Source: Pseudomonas entomophila
Lineage (GTDB): Bacteria; Pseudomonadota; Gammaproteobacteria; Pseudomonadales; Pseudomonadaceae
DNA: 64,000 nucleotides
Direction: 5' to 3'
Assembly: GCF_013523125.1 (NCBI RefSeq)
Contig: NZ_JAAMQJ010000003.1
Coordinates: forward strand, 1-64,000
In this document: positions 1-8,029 of the stretch, one piece after another
Position numbering within the stretch: the first letter of the stretch is position 1
Layout: every line of letters begins with the position of its first letter
Notes under the pieces: model-generated
The model's database searches: none
The model's input: only the letters and a program-made list of their open reading frames with translations
Told to the model about the DNA's origin: nothing
Translations under genes and position numbers: made by a program

Positions 1-1
1 G

Positions 2-313
2 CCTGAACTTGGATCAGTGAGTGGGAAGCATATCGCTGCACTTGTCGGTGTAGCACCCTTCAACAATGACAGCGGCGACAAGACGGGTGAGCGACATATC
101 TATGGTGGTCGCGGCAGGCTACGTCGTGCGTTGTACATGTGCGTGTTGAGCATGACTCGATTCAACCCAGTATTCAAAGCCAGGTATGCAGCCCTTAGAG
201 CACGAGGCAAATGCGCCAAAGTTGCCATGGTGGCCTGCATGCGGGTATTGGCTGTACGCCTCAACGCCATGATCAAAAACGACCAGGACTGGATGGATGA
301 TCCAGTCCGATAG
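2..313 (+). CDS. IS110-family transposase, C-terminal part (cut by left edge)
   Basis: The reading frame is open from the first bases and ends at a stop at 311-313, so only the C-terminal ~100 residues are in the window. The stretch reading IAALVGVAPFNNDSG, followed by a Gly/Arg-rich segment and RRALYMCVLSMTRFNPVFKA, is the Transposase_20 part of IS110-type transposases, which contains the catalytic serine region of these DEDD/Ser enzymes. The element end is not obvious. Whether the left part is intact cannot be judged here. No other IS110 fragment is seen elsewhere in the window. Confidence 0.85.
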   Translation, partial: PELGSVSGKHIAALVGVAPFNNDSGDKTGERHIYGGRGRLRRALYMCVLSMTRFNPVFKARYAALRARGKCAKVAMVACMRVLAVRLNAMIKNDQDWMDDPVR

Positions 314-388
314 ACGGTCGCTGAAGACAGTTGCTCCCACACGATGTTTGCGCAGCCGTGGTCATACCGGCAGGCTGCAGAAGTCTGG

Positions 389-456
389 GTGGGAGCTGGC
401 TTGCCAGCGATAGGGCCTTGTCAGGCGCCTCCTGCATCATGGGCAAGCCCCACAAG
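389..456. repeat. REP pair (BIME-like)
   Basis: A REP-type sequence, gtgggagctggcttgccagc, begins at 389. An inverted partial copy (gggcaagccccaca) lies near 441-454. This is the P. putida-type REP signature also found near 7824 and 57293. It fills most of the 314-589 gap between the transposase tail and the next gene; nothing else is evident there. Confidence 0.7.
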
Positions 457-589
457 GTCTATGACAGTTGGCTTCACTGCGGCCATGGGGGAGCGATCCC
501 AGGCGGGCTCCCATCGCAACACGCACGACCGTTGTCCTTTCCCGCGAATCCTGCCCACAATGCGTCTCTCCATCCAGCGAGGCCGTCCC

Positions 590-895
590 ATGAACCTTCA
601 GCAACTCGACCTCGAGATCCAGGCCGGCCGCGTCCAGGAACTGAACGTGATCTCCATCGAAGGTGGCGACTACCTGCTCGAGGCCCTGATCGGCGAGCGT
701 GTCTGCCCGATCAAGGACGCCGACGGCATCCGCTTGCGCGCGCGCTCGGTCGAGCACATCCGCCAATTGGTGCAGACGCTGCCCGAGGTCCCCATGCACC
801 TGGTCCACCCGTCGGCCTACGACGAGATGTGCGGCCTGGGCGAACATCCGCGCAACGTGCTCAAGGTGCCGATCTCGCAGCGCTCGGCCTGGTAG
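590..895 (+). CDS. Small conserved protein, DUF6482-type
   Basis: A 101-residue protein starting MNLQQLDLEIQAGRV. I chose the ATG at 590 because the upstream part of the open frame runs through REP sequence. The protein has no signal peptide or membrane segment and ends in a conserved-looking tail (LKVPISQRSAW). Homologs in Pseudomonas are often labelled 'metal ABC transporter ATPase', but no Walker motifs are present, so that label looks wrong. Family assignment to DUF6482 is from memory of the sequence type. Function unknown. It precedes the FKBP gene on the same strand with an 85-bp gap. Confidence 0.75.
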   Translation: MNLQQLDLEIQAGRVQELNVISIEGGDYLLEALIGERVCPIKDADGIRLRARSVEHIRQLVQTLPEVPMHLVHPSAYDEMCGLGEHPRNVLKVPISQRSAW

Positions 896-980
896 CTGAT
901 GCGCCACCCACAGTGTGCTAGGCTGCGGACCCATTTCATCAGGGGCGCAGCGTGCTGACGCCCCGCAGCGGAGCACGTTC

Positions 981-1598
981 ATGTCCGAAATCAACCTGTC
1001 CACCGACGAATCCCGCGTCAGCTACGGCATCGGCCGTCAGCTGGGTGGCCAGCTGCGCGACAACCCACCACCGGGTGTGAGCCTCGAGGCGATCCTGCTG
1101 GGCCTGACCGATGCGTTCAACGGTCAGGACAGCCGTGTCAGCGAAGCCGATCTGTCGGCCAGCTTCAAGGTCATTCGCGAAGTCATGCAGGCCGAGGCCG
1201 CTGCCAAGGCCGAAGCCGCGGCTGCCGTGGGCAAGCAGTACCTGACCGACAACGCCACCCGTGAAGGCGTGATCACCCTGCCATCGGGCCTGCAGTACGA
1301 AGTGCTGGCCACCGGCGACGGCGCCAAGCCGGGCCGCGAAGCCACCGTACGCACCCACTACCACGGCACCCTGATCGACGGCACCGTGTTCGACAGCTCC
1401 TACGAGCGCGGTCAGCCGATCGAATTCCCGGTCACGGGCGTCATCGCCGGCTGGACCGAAGCCCTGCAGCTGATGAACGCTGGCAGCAAATGGCGTCTGC
1501 ACGTGCCGAGCGAGCTGGCCTACGGTGCCCAGGGCGCGGGCAGCATTCCGCCCCACAGCGTACTGGTGTTCGACGTCGAGCTGCTCGACGTTCTGTAA
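981..1598 (+). CDS. fklB: FKBP-type peptidyl-prolyl cis-trans isomerase (FklB-like)
   Basis: This 205-residue protein should speed Pro-peptide bond isomerisation and act as a folding helper. The N-terminal ~100 residues (helical, with an Ala/Glu/Lys-rich stretch) match the FKBP_N dimerisation arm. The C-terminal ~100 residues are a complete FKBP domain with TLIDGTVFDSSYERGQP, VIAGWTEALQLM and YGAQGAGSIPPHSVLVFDVELL. No signal peptide is seen, so a cytoplasmic FklB-type protein is likely. The start at ATG 981 gives the usual MSEINLSTDE beginning. The TAA stop lies inside the first unit of a 7-bp tandem array that follows the gene. Confidence 0.9.
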   Translation: MSEINLSTDESRVSYGIGRQLGGQLRDNPPPGVSLEAILLGLTDAFNGQDSRVSEADLSASFKVIREVMQAEAAAKAEAAAAVGKQYLTDNATREGVITLPSGLQYEVLATGDGAKPGREATVRTHYHGTLIDGTVFDSSYERGQPIEFPVTGVIAGWTEALQLMNAGSKWRLHVPSELAYGAQGAGSIPPHSVLVFDVELLDVL

Positions 1599-1664
1599 GC
1601 GGTAAGCGGTAAGCGGTAAGCGGTAAGCGGTAAGCGGTAAGCGGTAAGCGGCAAGCGGCAAGCT
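1595..1664. repeat. 7-bp tandem repeat, left arm of convergent array
   Basis: Eight perfect copies of gtaagcg run from 1595 to 1650, followed by two variant units (gcaagcg, gcaagct). The first copy supplies the TAA stop of the FKBP gene. The AAGC core recurs every 7 bp and faces a GCTT core in the array at 1737-1806. Confidence 0.95.
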
Positions 1665-1736
1665 TCGAGCCTCAAGCGAAAGCAGCGCGCGGTGAGTCAT
1701 CGAGCGAGAACGCACAGCCAGTGCGGACTCGCTTTG

Positions 1737-1806
1737 GCTTGTAGCTTGTAGCTTGTAGCTTGTAGCTTGTAGCTTGTAGCTTGTAGCTTGTAGCTTGTAG
1801 CTTGTA
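1737..1806. repeat. 7-bp tandem repeat, right arm of convergent array
   Basis: Ten perfect copies of gcttgta. On a plus-strand transcript each AAGCGGU unit of the left array can face a GUAGCUU unit here with only one mismatch in seven (counting G-U pairs). A long hairpin could therefore form between the two convergently transcribed genes, probably ending transcription. Confidence 0.95.
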
Positions 1807-1827
1807 GCTCACGGCTCGCCGCAGCGG

Positions 1828-2073
1828 TCAGTGCCACTCACGGCCACCCGGCCGCAGTGCGCGGGCATAGCTGAACAGGAACAGGTTCCTGACCATTTCC
1901 TTGAGGACACTCGGTTCGCTGGAGTTCAGGCAACCCAGGTCCAGGTCGCCCTGGTCACGCAGCTCATCGAGCGCTTCTTCTTCGAGCACGGCGCACACGC
2001 GCCCGGTCTCTCGGTGCAGGATGCGCAGATAGGGGTGGGGGCGGTCCAGCCAGGCGTCGATCAGGTAGGTCAT
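1828..2073 (-). CDS. Small conserved protein, iron-regulated (PA4570-like)
   Basis: An 81-residue soluble protein (MTYLIDAWLDRPHPYLRILH...). ATG at 2073 is preceded by a clear GAGGAGA ribosome site. A Fur-box-like sequence lies about 30 bp upstream. By position (between the FKBP gene and phnA/ispB) and size it corresponds to PA4570 of P. aeruginosa, which I recall as an iron-starvation-induced gene of unknown function. No catalytic motif is visible. The body contains Cys24 and Cys45 (approximate) and an acidic middle. Function unknown; iron regulation is inferred from the operator. Confidence 0.75.
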   Translation of the reverse strand: MTYLIDAWLDRPHPYLRILHRETGRVCAVLEEEALDELRDQGDLDLGCLNSSEPSVLKEMVRNLFLFSYARALRPGGREWH

Positions 2074-2102
2074 GAGGCGTCTCCTCGAAAGCAGGTTTCG
2101 AT

Positions 2103-2121
2103 GAGAATAATTCTTATTATC
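2103..2121 (-). promoter_or_regulatory. Fur box
   Basis: The 19 bp gagaataattcttattatc match 14 of 19 positions of the classical Fur consensus GATAATGATAATCATTATC. The site lies 30 bp upstream of the start at 2073 and in a position to block its promoter. The phnA gene on the other side ends toward this gap, so only the small gene should be controlled. Confidence 0.75.
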
Positions 2122-2183
2122 TAAATAGCAAGCCCCTATCGGCGGTTTTCATGTCGCCTTGCCGGCTGCCCGTTGCGGGACGA

Positions 2184-2211
2184 CCAGGGGCTGCCAGGTG
2201 GGCAGCCCTGG
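2184..2211. terminator. GC-rich hairpin after phnA
   Basis: ccaggggctgcc pairs with ggcagccctgg around a short loop. It sits just downstream of the leftward phnA gene. There is no T tract, so it may be a stem without intrinsic-terminator activity. Confidence 0.35.
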
Positions 2212-2223
2212 CTGGCACAGGGC

Positions 2224-2562
2224 TCAGACCTTGCGCACGAACTCCGATTTCAGCTTCATGGCGCCGATACCGTCGATCTTGCAGTCGATGTCGTGGTCGC
2301 CGTCGCACAGGCGGATGTTCTTGACCTTGGTGCCGACCTTGACCACCAGGGAAGAGCCCTTGACCTTGAGGTCCTTGATCACCGTGACGGTGTCGCCGTC
2401 CTGCAGGACGTTGCCGACCGAGTCCTTCTTCACCACCTCGTCAGAAACTTCGTCGGACGCGACGGCGGACCACTCGTGGGCGCACTCGGGGCAGATCAGC
2501 TGGGTGCCATCCTCGTAGGTGTATTCGGAGTTGCAGCGGGGGCAGGGTGGCAAGGTGCTCAC
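2224..2562 (-). CDS. phnA: PhnA/YjdM-family zinc-ribbon protein
   Basis: A 112-residue protein with an N-terminal zinc ribbon ([13 protein letters not shown]...LICPEC) followed by the PhnA barrel domain ([23 protein letters not shown]... to the C-terminal KSEFVRKV). This matches the YjdM/PhnA family, whose old 'alkylphosphonate utilization' name reflects genomic position in E. coli and not proven activity. The start is a GTG with GAGG seven bases upstream. It stands alone, divergent from nothing and transcribed in the same direction as ispB. Confidence 0.9.
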   Translation of the reverse strand: MSTLPPCPRCNSEYTYEDGTQLICPECAHEWSAVASDEVSDEVVKKDSVGNVLQDGDTVTVIKDLKVKGSSLVVKVGTKVKNIRLCDGDHDIDCKIDGIGAMKLKSEFVRKV

Positions 2563-2686
2563 AGGGGTTCCTCGGAAGTGGGCGAAAAAAGGCGCACATT
2601 ATATGAGGTTTTGACCGTGAAGCGATATGCCCGTCGTGTTGGACCAGGCGTAGGATGCGGTCCCGGACAGGCCGGGACGCAGGAGG

Positions 2687-3655
2687 TCAGTGCGTACGGG
2701 CGACGGCGAACTCGCTCAGTTCCACCAGGGCATCGCGGCACTCGCTGGCCGGCAGCACTTCGAGGCAGGCGATGGCGCGGGCCACGTAGTCGCGCGCCAT
2801 GCGTGCGGTGTAGTCCAGGGCGCCGGAAGCTTCCACCGCGGCGCGGATGCGCTCGAGGTCCTCGATGCCGCCCTTCTGGATCGCCTGCCGGACCAGCGCA
2901 GCCTGCTCGGCCGAGCCTTCACGCATGGTGTAGATCAGCGGCAGGGTCGGCTTGCCTTCGGCCAAATCGTCGCCGACGTTCTTGCCCAGGGTGTCGGAGT
3001 CGCCCTTGTAGTCGAGCAGGTCGTCGACCAGCTGGAAGGCCACGCCCAGGTGATCCCCGAAGGTGCGCAGGGCTTCGCACTGCTCGGCGGTGGCGCCGGC
3101 CAGGGCGGCGGCGCTGTGGGTGGAGGCCTCGAACAGCATCGCGGTCTTGCCGCGAATGACCTCCATGTAGACCTCTTCGGTGGTGCTGGCATCGCGTACC
3201 CGCGACAGCTGCAGCACTTCGCCCTCGGCGATCACCCGGGTGGCGCGGGAGAGGATCTGCATGACCGGCATGGAGCCCAGCTCGACCATCATCTCGAACG
3301 AGCGCGAATAGAGGAAGTCGCCGACCAGCACGCTGGGGGCATTGCCCCACAGGGCATTGGCGGTGGAACGGCCACGGCGCATGCCGGACATGTCGACCAC
3401 GTCGTCGTGCAGCAGGGTGGCGGTGTGCAGGAACTCGATGGTCGCCGCCAGCAGGCGCAGGTCGTCGCCCTCGCGGCCCAGGGCCTTGCCGCAGAGCAGC
3501 ACCAGCAAGGGCCGCAGACGCTTGCCCCCGGCCGACGTGATGTAGTCGCCGATCTTCGATACCAGCGGCACGCGCGACGTCAGCTGCTGCTTGATGATCT
3601 CATCGACGGCGCTGAAATCTTCGGCCACCGCGCGATAGAAGGTCTGGGGTTGCAT
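2687..3655 (-). CDS. ispB: Octaprenyl (polyprenyl) diphosphate synthase
   Basis: Makes the long isoprenoid side chain of ubiquinone by adding isopentenyl diphosphate units to farnesyl diphosphate. The protein has 322 residues from ATG 3655 (GGAG six bases upstream); an in-frame start four codons earlier is less likely. First Asp-rich motif [11 protein letters not shown] and second motif [11 protein letters not shown] are present, together with GGKRLRP and [12 protein letters not shown]. It is divergent from rplU, the arrangement usual in proteobacteria. Tail length is most likely nine isoprene units in Pseudomonas (family knowledge), so the 'octaprenyl' name should be taken loosely. Confidence 0.95.
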   Translation of the reverse strand: MQPQTFYRAVAEDFSAVDEIIKQQLTSRVPLVSKIGDYITSAGGKRLRPLLVLLCGKALGREGDDLRLLAATIEFLHTATLLHDDVVDMSGMRRGRSTANALWGNAPSVLVGDFLYSRSFEMMVELGSMPVMQILSRATRVIAEGEVLQLSRVRDASTTEEVYMEVIRGKTAMLFEASTHSAAALAGATAEQCEALRTFGDHLGVAFQLVDDLLDYKGDSDTLGKNVGDDLAEGKPTLPLIYTMREGSAEQAALVRQAIQKGGIEDLERIRAAVEASGALDYTARMARDYVARAIACLEVLPASECRDALVELSEFAVARTH

Positions 3656-3740
3656 CGGTTGCTCCATTGAGGTTGCGCGGCATGCTAGGTCGCAGGTCCC
3701 GGTGTGTCAAGGCACGCGGGGCAGGGCGGCAGGGCGAGAC

Positions 3741-3769
3741 TTGCGTGCCGGGCGCCGGTTGCGTACAAT
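3741..3769 (+). promoter_or_regulatory. Sigma-70 promoter of rplU-rpmA
   Basis: TTGCGT (3741-3746) and TACAAT (3764-3769) are separated by exactly 17 bp, giving a good sigma-70 promoter that starts transcription near 3776. It leaves a ~125-nt leader before rplU. Confidence 0.7.
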
Positions 3770-3900
3770 CGCGCACCCTAACTTTCCTGGGCAGCACCTG
3801 CCTTACGCAATTGCACCGGGTCGTTCCAGCCCCGTGCAGCCATGCCAGCCAATACTTATCCTATAAAGCGCTGGGTGAGCAGGATTATCGGAGAAATACC

Positions 3901-4215
3901 ATGTCTTACGCAGTAATTGTTACCGGTGGCAAGCAATACAAAGTCGCCGAAGGTGAATACCTGAAGATCGAGAAGCTCGAGATCGCCACCGGCGAATCCG
4001 TGACCTTCGATCGCGTTCTGCTGGTTGCCAACGGTGACGACGTCACCATCGGTGCACCCGTTGTCGCCGGTGCCAAGGTCGTTGCCGAAGTCATTTCGCA
4101 AGGCCGTCACGACAAGGTTCGCATCATCAAGTTCCGTCGTCGTAAGCACCACATGAAGCGCATGGGCCACCGCCAGTGGTTCACCGAGATCAAAATCACC
4201 GGTATTCAGGCTTAA
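3901..4215 (+). CDS. rplU: 50S ribosomal protein L21
   Basis: A 104-residue protein beginning [21 protein letters not shown], the typical L21 start, and carrying the Lys/Arg-rich [15 protein letters not shown] segment that binds 23S rRNA domain I. The ATG at 3901 follows ATCGGAGAAATACC (GGAG). The gene is first in rplU-rpmA and is read divergently from ispB. Confidence 0.98.
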   Translation: MSYAVIVTGGKQYKVAEGEYLKIEKLEIATGESVTFDRVLLVANGDDVTIGAPVVAGAKVVAEVISQGRHDKVRIIKFRRRKHHMKRMGHRQWFTEIKITGIQA

Positions 4216-4251
4216 TCGCCTCGAACCCTGAATTGTTTGGAGAATTGAACC

Positions 4252-4509
4252 ATGGCACACAAAAAAGCTGGTGGTAGTACCCGTAACGGTCGCGACTCAG
4301 AATCGAAACGCCTTGGCGTGAAGATGTATGGCGGCCAGGTCATCAAGGCCGGCAACATCATCGTGCGTCAGCGCGGCACCCAGTTCCACGCCGGCTACGG
4401 CGTTGGCATGGGCAAGGATCACACCCTGTTCGCCAAGATCGAAGGCGTGATCAAGTTCGAGAAGAAAGGCGAGTTCAATCGTCGTTACGTGAGCGTCGTC
4501 GCGGCCTGA
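4252..4509 (+). CDS. rpmA: 50S ribosomal protein L27
   Basis: An 85-residue L27 beginning [22 protein letters not shown]. The N-terminal tail reaches toward the peptidyl-transferase centre. There is no N-terminal extension of the Firmicutes type that needs cleavage. It lies 36 bp after rplU, with a TTTGGAGAATTGAACC ribosome site, and is followed directly by a strong intrinsic terminator. Confidence 0.98.
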   Translation: MAHKKAGGSTRNGRDSESKRLGVKMYGGQVIKAGNIIVRQRGTQFHAGYGVGMGKDHTLFAKIEGVIKFEKKGEFNRRYVSVVAA

Positions 4510-4524
4510 TCGCGTTGTCGCTGG

Positions 4525-4553
4525 AAAAGCCCCGTCACGCGACGGGGCTTTTT
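4525..4553 (+). terminator. Intrinsic terminator after rpmA
   Basis: aaaagccccgtc pairs with gacggggctttt around acgc and ends in a T run (cttttt). It separates rplU-rpmA from obg. Confidence 0.9.
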
Positions 4554-4563
4554 CGTTTCTGCG

Positions 4564-5940
<1,377 letters not shown>

Positions 5941-5957
5941 CCGGTTGCAGTACACTG

Positions 5958-6071
5958 AACGCCGCGCCTTGGTGCGTGGTGCTCGGTCGAGGTGGGCTGG
6001 CCCTGCGGAACGTATCCGCGAGGGTAGGCCGTTCGAATCCTCGCACCGACACCACGCCCAGGCGCGGCGTT
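5958..6071 (+). ncRNA. Highly structured element between obg and proB, unidentified
   Basis: aacgccgcgcct (5958-5969) pairs perfectly with aggcgcggcgtt (6060-6071). The stem continues with GG/CC and gcgtggtg/caccacgc (5974-5981 / 6050-6057), 22 bp in all with two bulged bases. Inside, tcggt/accga and cgagg/cctcg form a second helix, and ccct-gcgga / tccgc-aggg a third that closes on a 5-nt loop. The 3' side holds gttcgaatc (6031-6039), a tRNA T-loop signature, then ctcgcaccgacacca. TTTT follows the stem. It may be a leader of proB, a small RNA or a decayed tRNA-like element. I do not recognise a named family. Confidence 0.55.
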
Positions 6072-6102
6072 TTGGTATCTACACGACATAGGTTGGAAGA
6101 AG

Positions 6103-7221
6103 ATGCGAGACAAGGTGACGGGCGCGCAGCGCTGGGTCGTGAAGATCGGCAGTGCCCTGCTGACCGCCGATGGCAAGGGACTGGACCGCGGCGCCATGGC
6201 TGTCTGGGTCGAACAGATGGTCGCCCTGCGCGAAGCGGGCGTCGAGCTGGTGCTGGTGTCCTCCGGGGCCGTGGCCGCCGGCATGAGCCAGTTGGGCTGG
6301 ACCCAGCGACCGAGCGCGATGAACGAGTTGCAGGCTGCCGCCGCGCTGGGCCAGATGCGTCTGGTGCAGGCCTGGGAATCGAGCTTCGGCGAGCACGGCA
6401 AGCACACCGCGCAGATCCTGCTGACCCATGACGACCTGTCCGACCGCAAGCGCTACCTCAACGCGCGCAGCACCCTGCGTACACTGGTCGAGCTGGGCGT
6501 GGTGCCGGTGATCAACGAGAACGACACCGTGGTCACCGACGAGATCCGCTTCGGCGACAACGACACCCTGGCGGCGCTGGTGGCCAATCTGGTCGAGGCC
6601 GACCTGCTGGTGATCCTCACCGACCGCGACGGCATGTTCACCGCCGACCCACGCCACAACCCCGATGCCCAACTGATTCACGAAGCCCGTGCCGACGACC
6701 CGAGCCTGGATGCGGTGGCCGGCAGCACGGGCGGCGCCCTGGGGCGCGGTGGCATGCAGACCAAGCTGCGCGCCGCGCGACTGGCCGCTCGCTCGGGTGC
6801 CCACACCCTCATCGTCGGCGGTCGCCTTGAGCGCGTGCTCGATCGCTTGAAGGCCGGTGAACGTCTGGGCACGCTGTTGTCGCCAGAGCGCGGCATGCTT
6901 GCCGCGCGCAAGCAGTGGCTCGCCGGGCATTTGCAGACACGCGGCACCCTGGTGCTCGACGCGGGCGCCGTACAGGCCCTGCGCCAAGCCAACAAGAGCC
7001 TGCTGCCGGTCGGCGTGAAAGGCGTGCAGGGCAGCTTCCGCCGGGGCGAGATGGTGGTGTGCGTCGATGCCGACGGCCTGGAAGTCGCCCGGGGCCTGGC
7101 CAACTACAGCGCCGTCGAGGCACAGAAGATCATCGGCCAGCCGTCGGATGCCATCCAGACCGTGCTCGGCTACGCGGCTGAACCGGAACTGGTACACCGC
7201 GACAACCTGGTCCTGGTCTGA
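6103..7221 (+). CDS. proB: Glutamate 5-kinase
   Basis: First step of proline synthesis: ATP-dependent phosphorylation of glutamate to gamma-glutamyl phosphate, in the cytoplasm. The 372-residue protein has an amino-acid kinase domain ([41 protein letters not shown]) over residues ~1-260 and a C-terminal PUA domain (~275-360), the normal bacterial arrangement. Feedback inhibition by proline acts through the kinase domain (family knowledge). proA is not adjacent. creA follows, with its ribosome site overlapping the proB stop. Confidence 0.97.
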   Translation: MRDKVTGAQRWVVKIGSALLTADGKGLDRGAMAVWVEQMVALREAGVELVLVSSGAVAAGMSQLGWTQRPSAMNELQAAAALGQMRLVQAWESSFGEHGKHTAQILLTHDDLSDRKRYLNARSTLRTLVELGVVPVINENDTVVTDEIRFGDNDTLAALVANLVEADLLVILTDRDGMFTADPRHNPDAQLIHEARADDPSLDAVAGSTGGALGRGGMQTKLRAARLAARSGAHTLIVGGRLERVLDRLKAGERLGTLLSPERGMLAARKQWLAGHLQTRGTLVLDAGAVQALRQANKSLLPVGVKGVQGSFRRGEMVVCVDADGLEVARGLANYSAVEAQKIIGQPSDAIQTVLGYAAEPELVHRDNLVLV

Positions 7222-7231
7222 GGAGGTCATC

Positions 7232-7693
7232 ATGCGTAGATCCCTGCTTGCCCTGGCGTTGTTGGCTGGCGTGTCGTCGATGGCCGGTGCCGAGGAGATC
7301 GGTCAGGTCTCGACGGTGTTCAAGATGGTCGGCCCGAACGACCGGATCGTGGTCGAAGCGTTCGATGACCCCAAGGTGGAGGGGGTGACCTGCTACCTGT
7401 CGCGGGCCAAGACCGGGGGCGTCAAAGGCGGACTGGGCCTGGCCGAGGACCGCGCCGAGGCCTCCATCGCCTGCCGTCAGGTCGGGCCGATTCGTTTCAA
7501 AGGCGACCTGAAGGACGGCGACGAAGTCTTCAAGCAGCGCACCTCGCTGGTGTTCAAGACCATGCAGGTGGTGCGCTTCCTCGACAAGAAGCGCAACACG
7601 CTGGTGTACCTGGTGTACAGCGACCGCGTCGTCGAGGGCAGCCCGCAGAACGCCGTGACGGCGATCCCGATCGTGCCGTGGCCGCAGCAGTGA
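7232..7693 (+). CDS. creA: CreA family exported protein
   Basis: A 153-residue protein with a signal peptide ([20 protein letters not shown], cleavage after AGA) and the CreA domain ([44 protein letters not shown]). The periplasmic function is unknown. The ATG at 7232 is set by AGGAGGT at 7221-7227, which overlaps the proB stop codon, so the two genes are translationally linked. Upstream in-frame starts inside proB are not credible. Confidence 0.92.
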   Translation: MRRSLLALALLAGVSSMAGAEEIGQVSTVFKMVGPNDRIVVEAFDDPKVEGVTCYLSRAKTGGVKGGLGLAEDRAEASIACRQVGPIRFKGDLKDGDEVFKQRTSLVFKTMQVVRFLDKKRNTLVYLVYSDRVVEGSPQNAVTAIPIVPWPQQ

Positions 7694-8029
7694 GCGTACC
7701 GGGCTAGGCCAAGGTAGCGGATCCCGCGGCCCCAGCGGGGCCGATGCCGCCCGTTGGCGCCGCTTTGCCTACGCGTCAGCGCTGCATCCTCGCCAGTGCT
7801 GGAAAAGCTGGCAGGCTGCACTGGCTCCTGTGGGAGCTGGCTTGCCAGCGATAGGGACCCTGCACCCTCCTCAAGTCGACAGGACAGCGCTCGACCTGTT
7901 GACGAAGCGGCGACGCTACCGCCGCCATCGCGGGCAAGCCCCCACAGGTGACCGCGATGGCCTGCAACACCGTGGTGCGACTACGGGATCACGCCGAAGA
8001 ACGGCGCCTTCTCAGGCGCCTGCGTCCCA
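7694..8029. repeat. Intergenic gap with an inverted REP pair
   Basis: This 336-bp gap between the convergent creA and mksB genes has no gene. A REP sequence with ctgtgggagctggcttgcca lies at about 7824-7854 and an inverted copy with cgcgggcaagcccccacagg at about 7927-7948. cggcccc/ggggccg (7727-7743) is a GC hairpin after creA, and ggcgcc-6 nt-ggcgcc (about 8003-8020) is one after mksB. Neither has a strong T tract. Confidence 0.75.

Noticed and set aside
1595..1806. CRISPR array
   Set aside because: Units are 7 bp, contiguous and without spacers. No cas gene is in the window.
2224..2562. Phosphonate degradation enzyme
   Set aside because: The PhnA/YjdM name is historical. It is a zinc-ribbon protein, and no phosphonate genes are nearby.
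5941..6102. Functional tRNA gene in the obg-proB spacer
   Set aside because: A T-loop and a CCA-like end are present, but no anticodon arm or D arm fits. The strong stems give a rod-like fold and not a cloverleaf.
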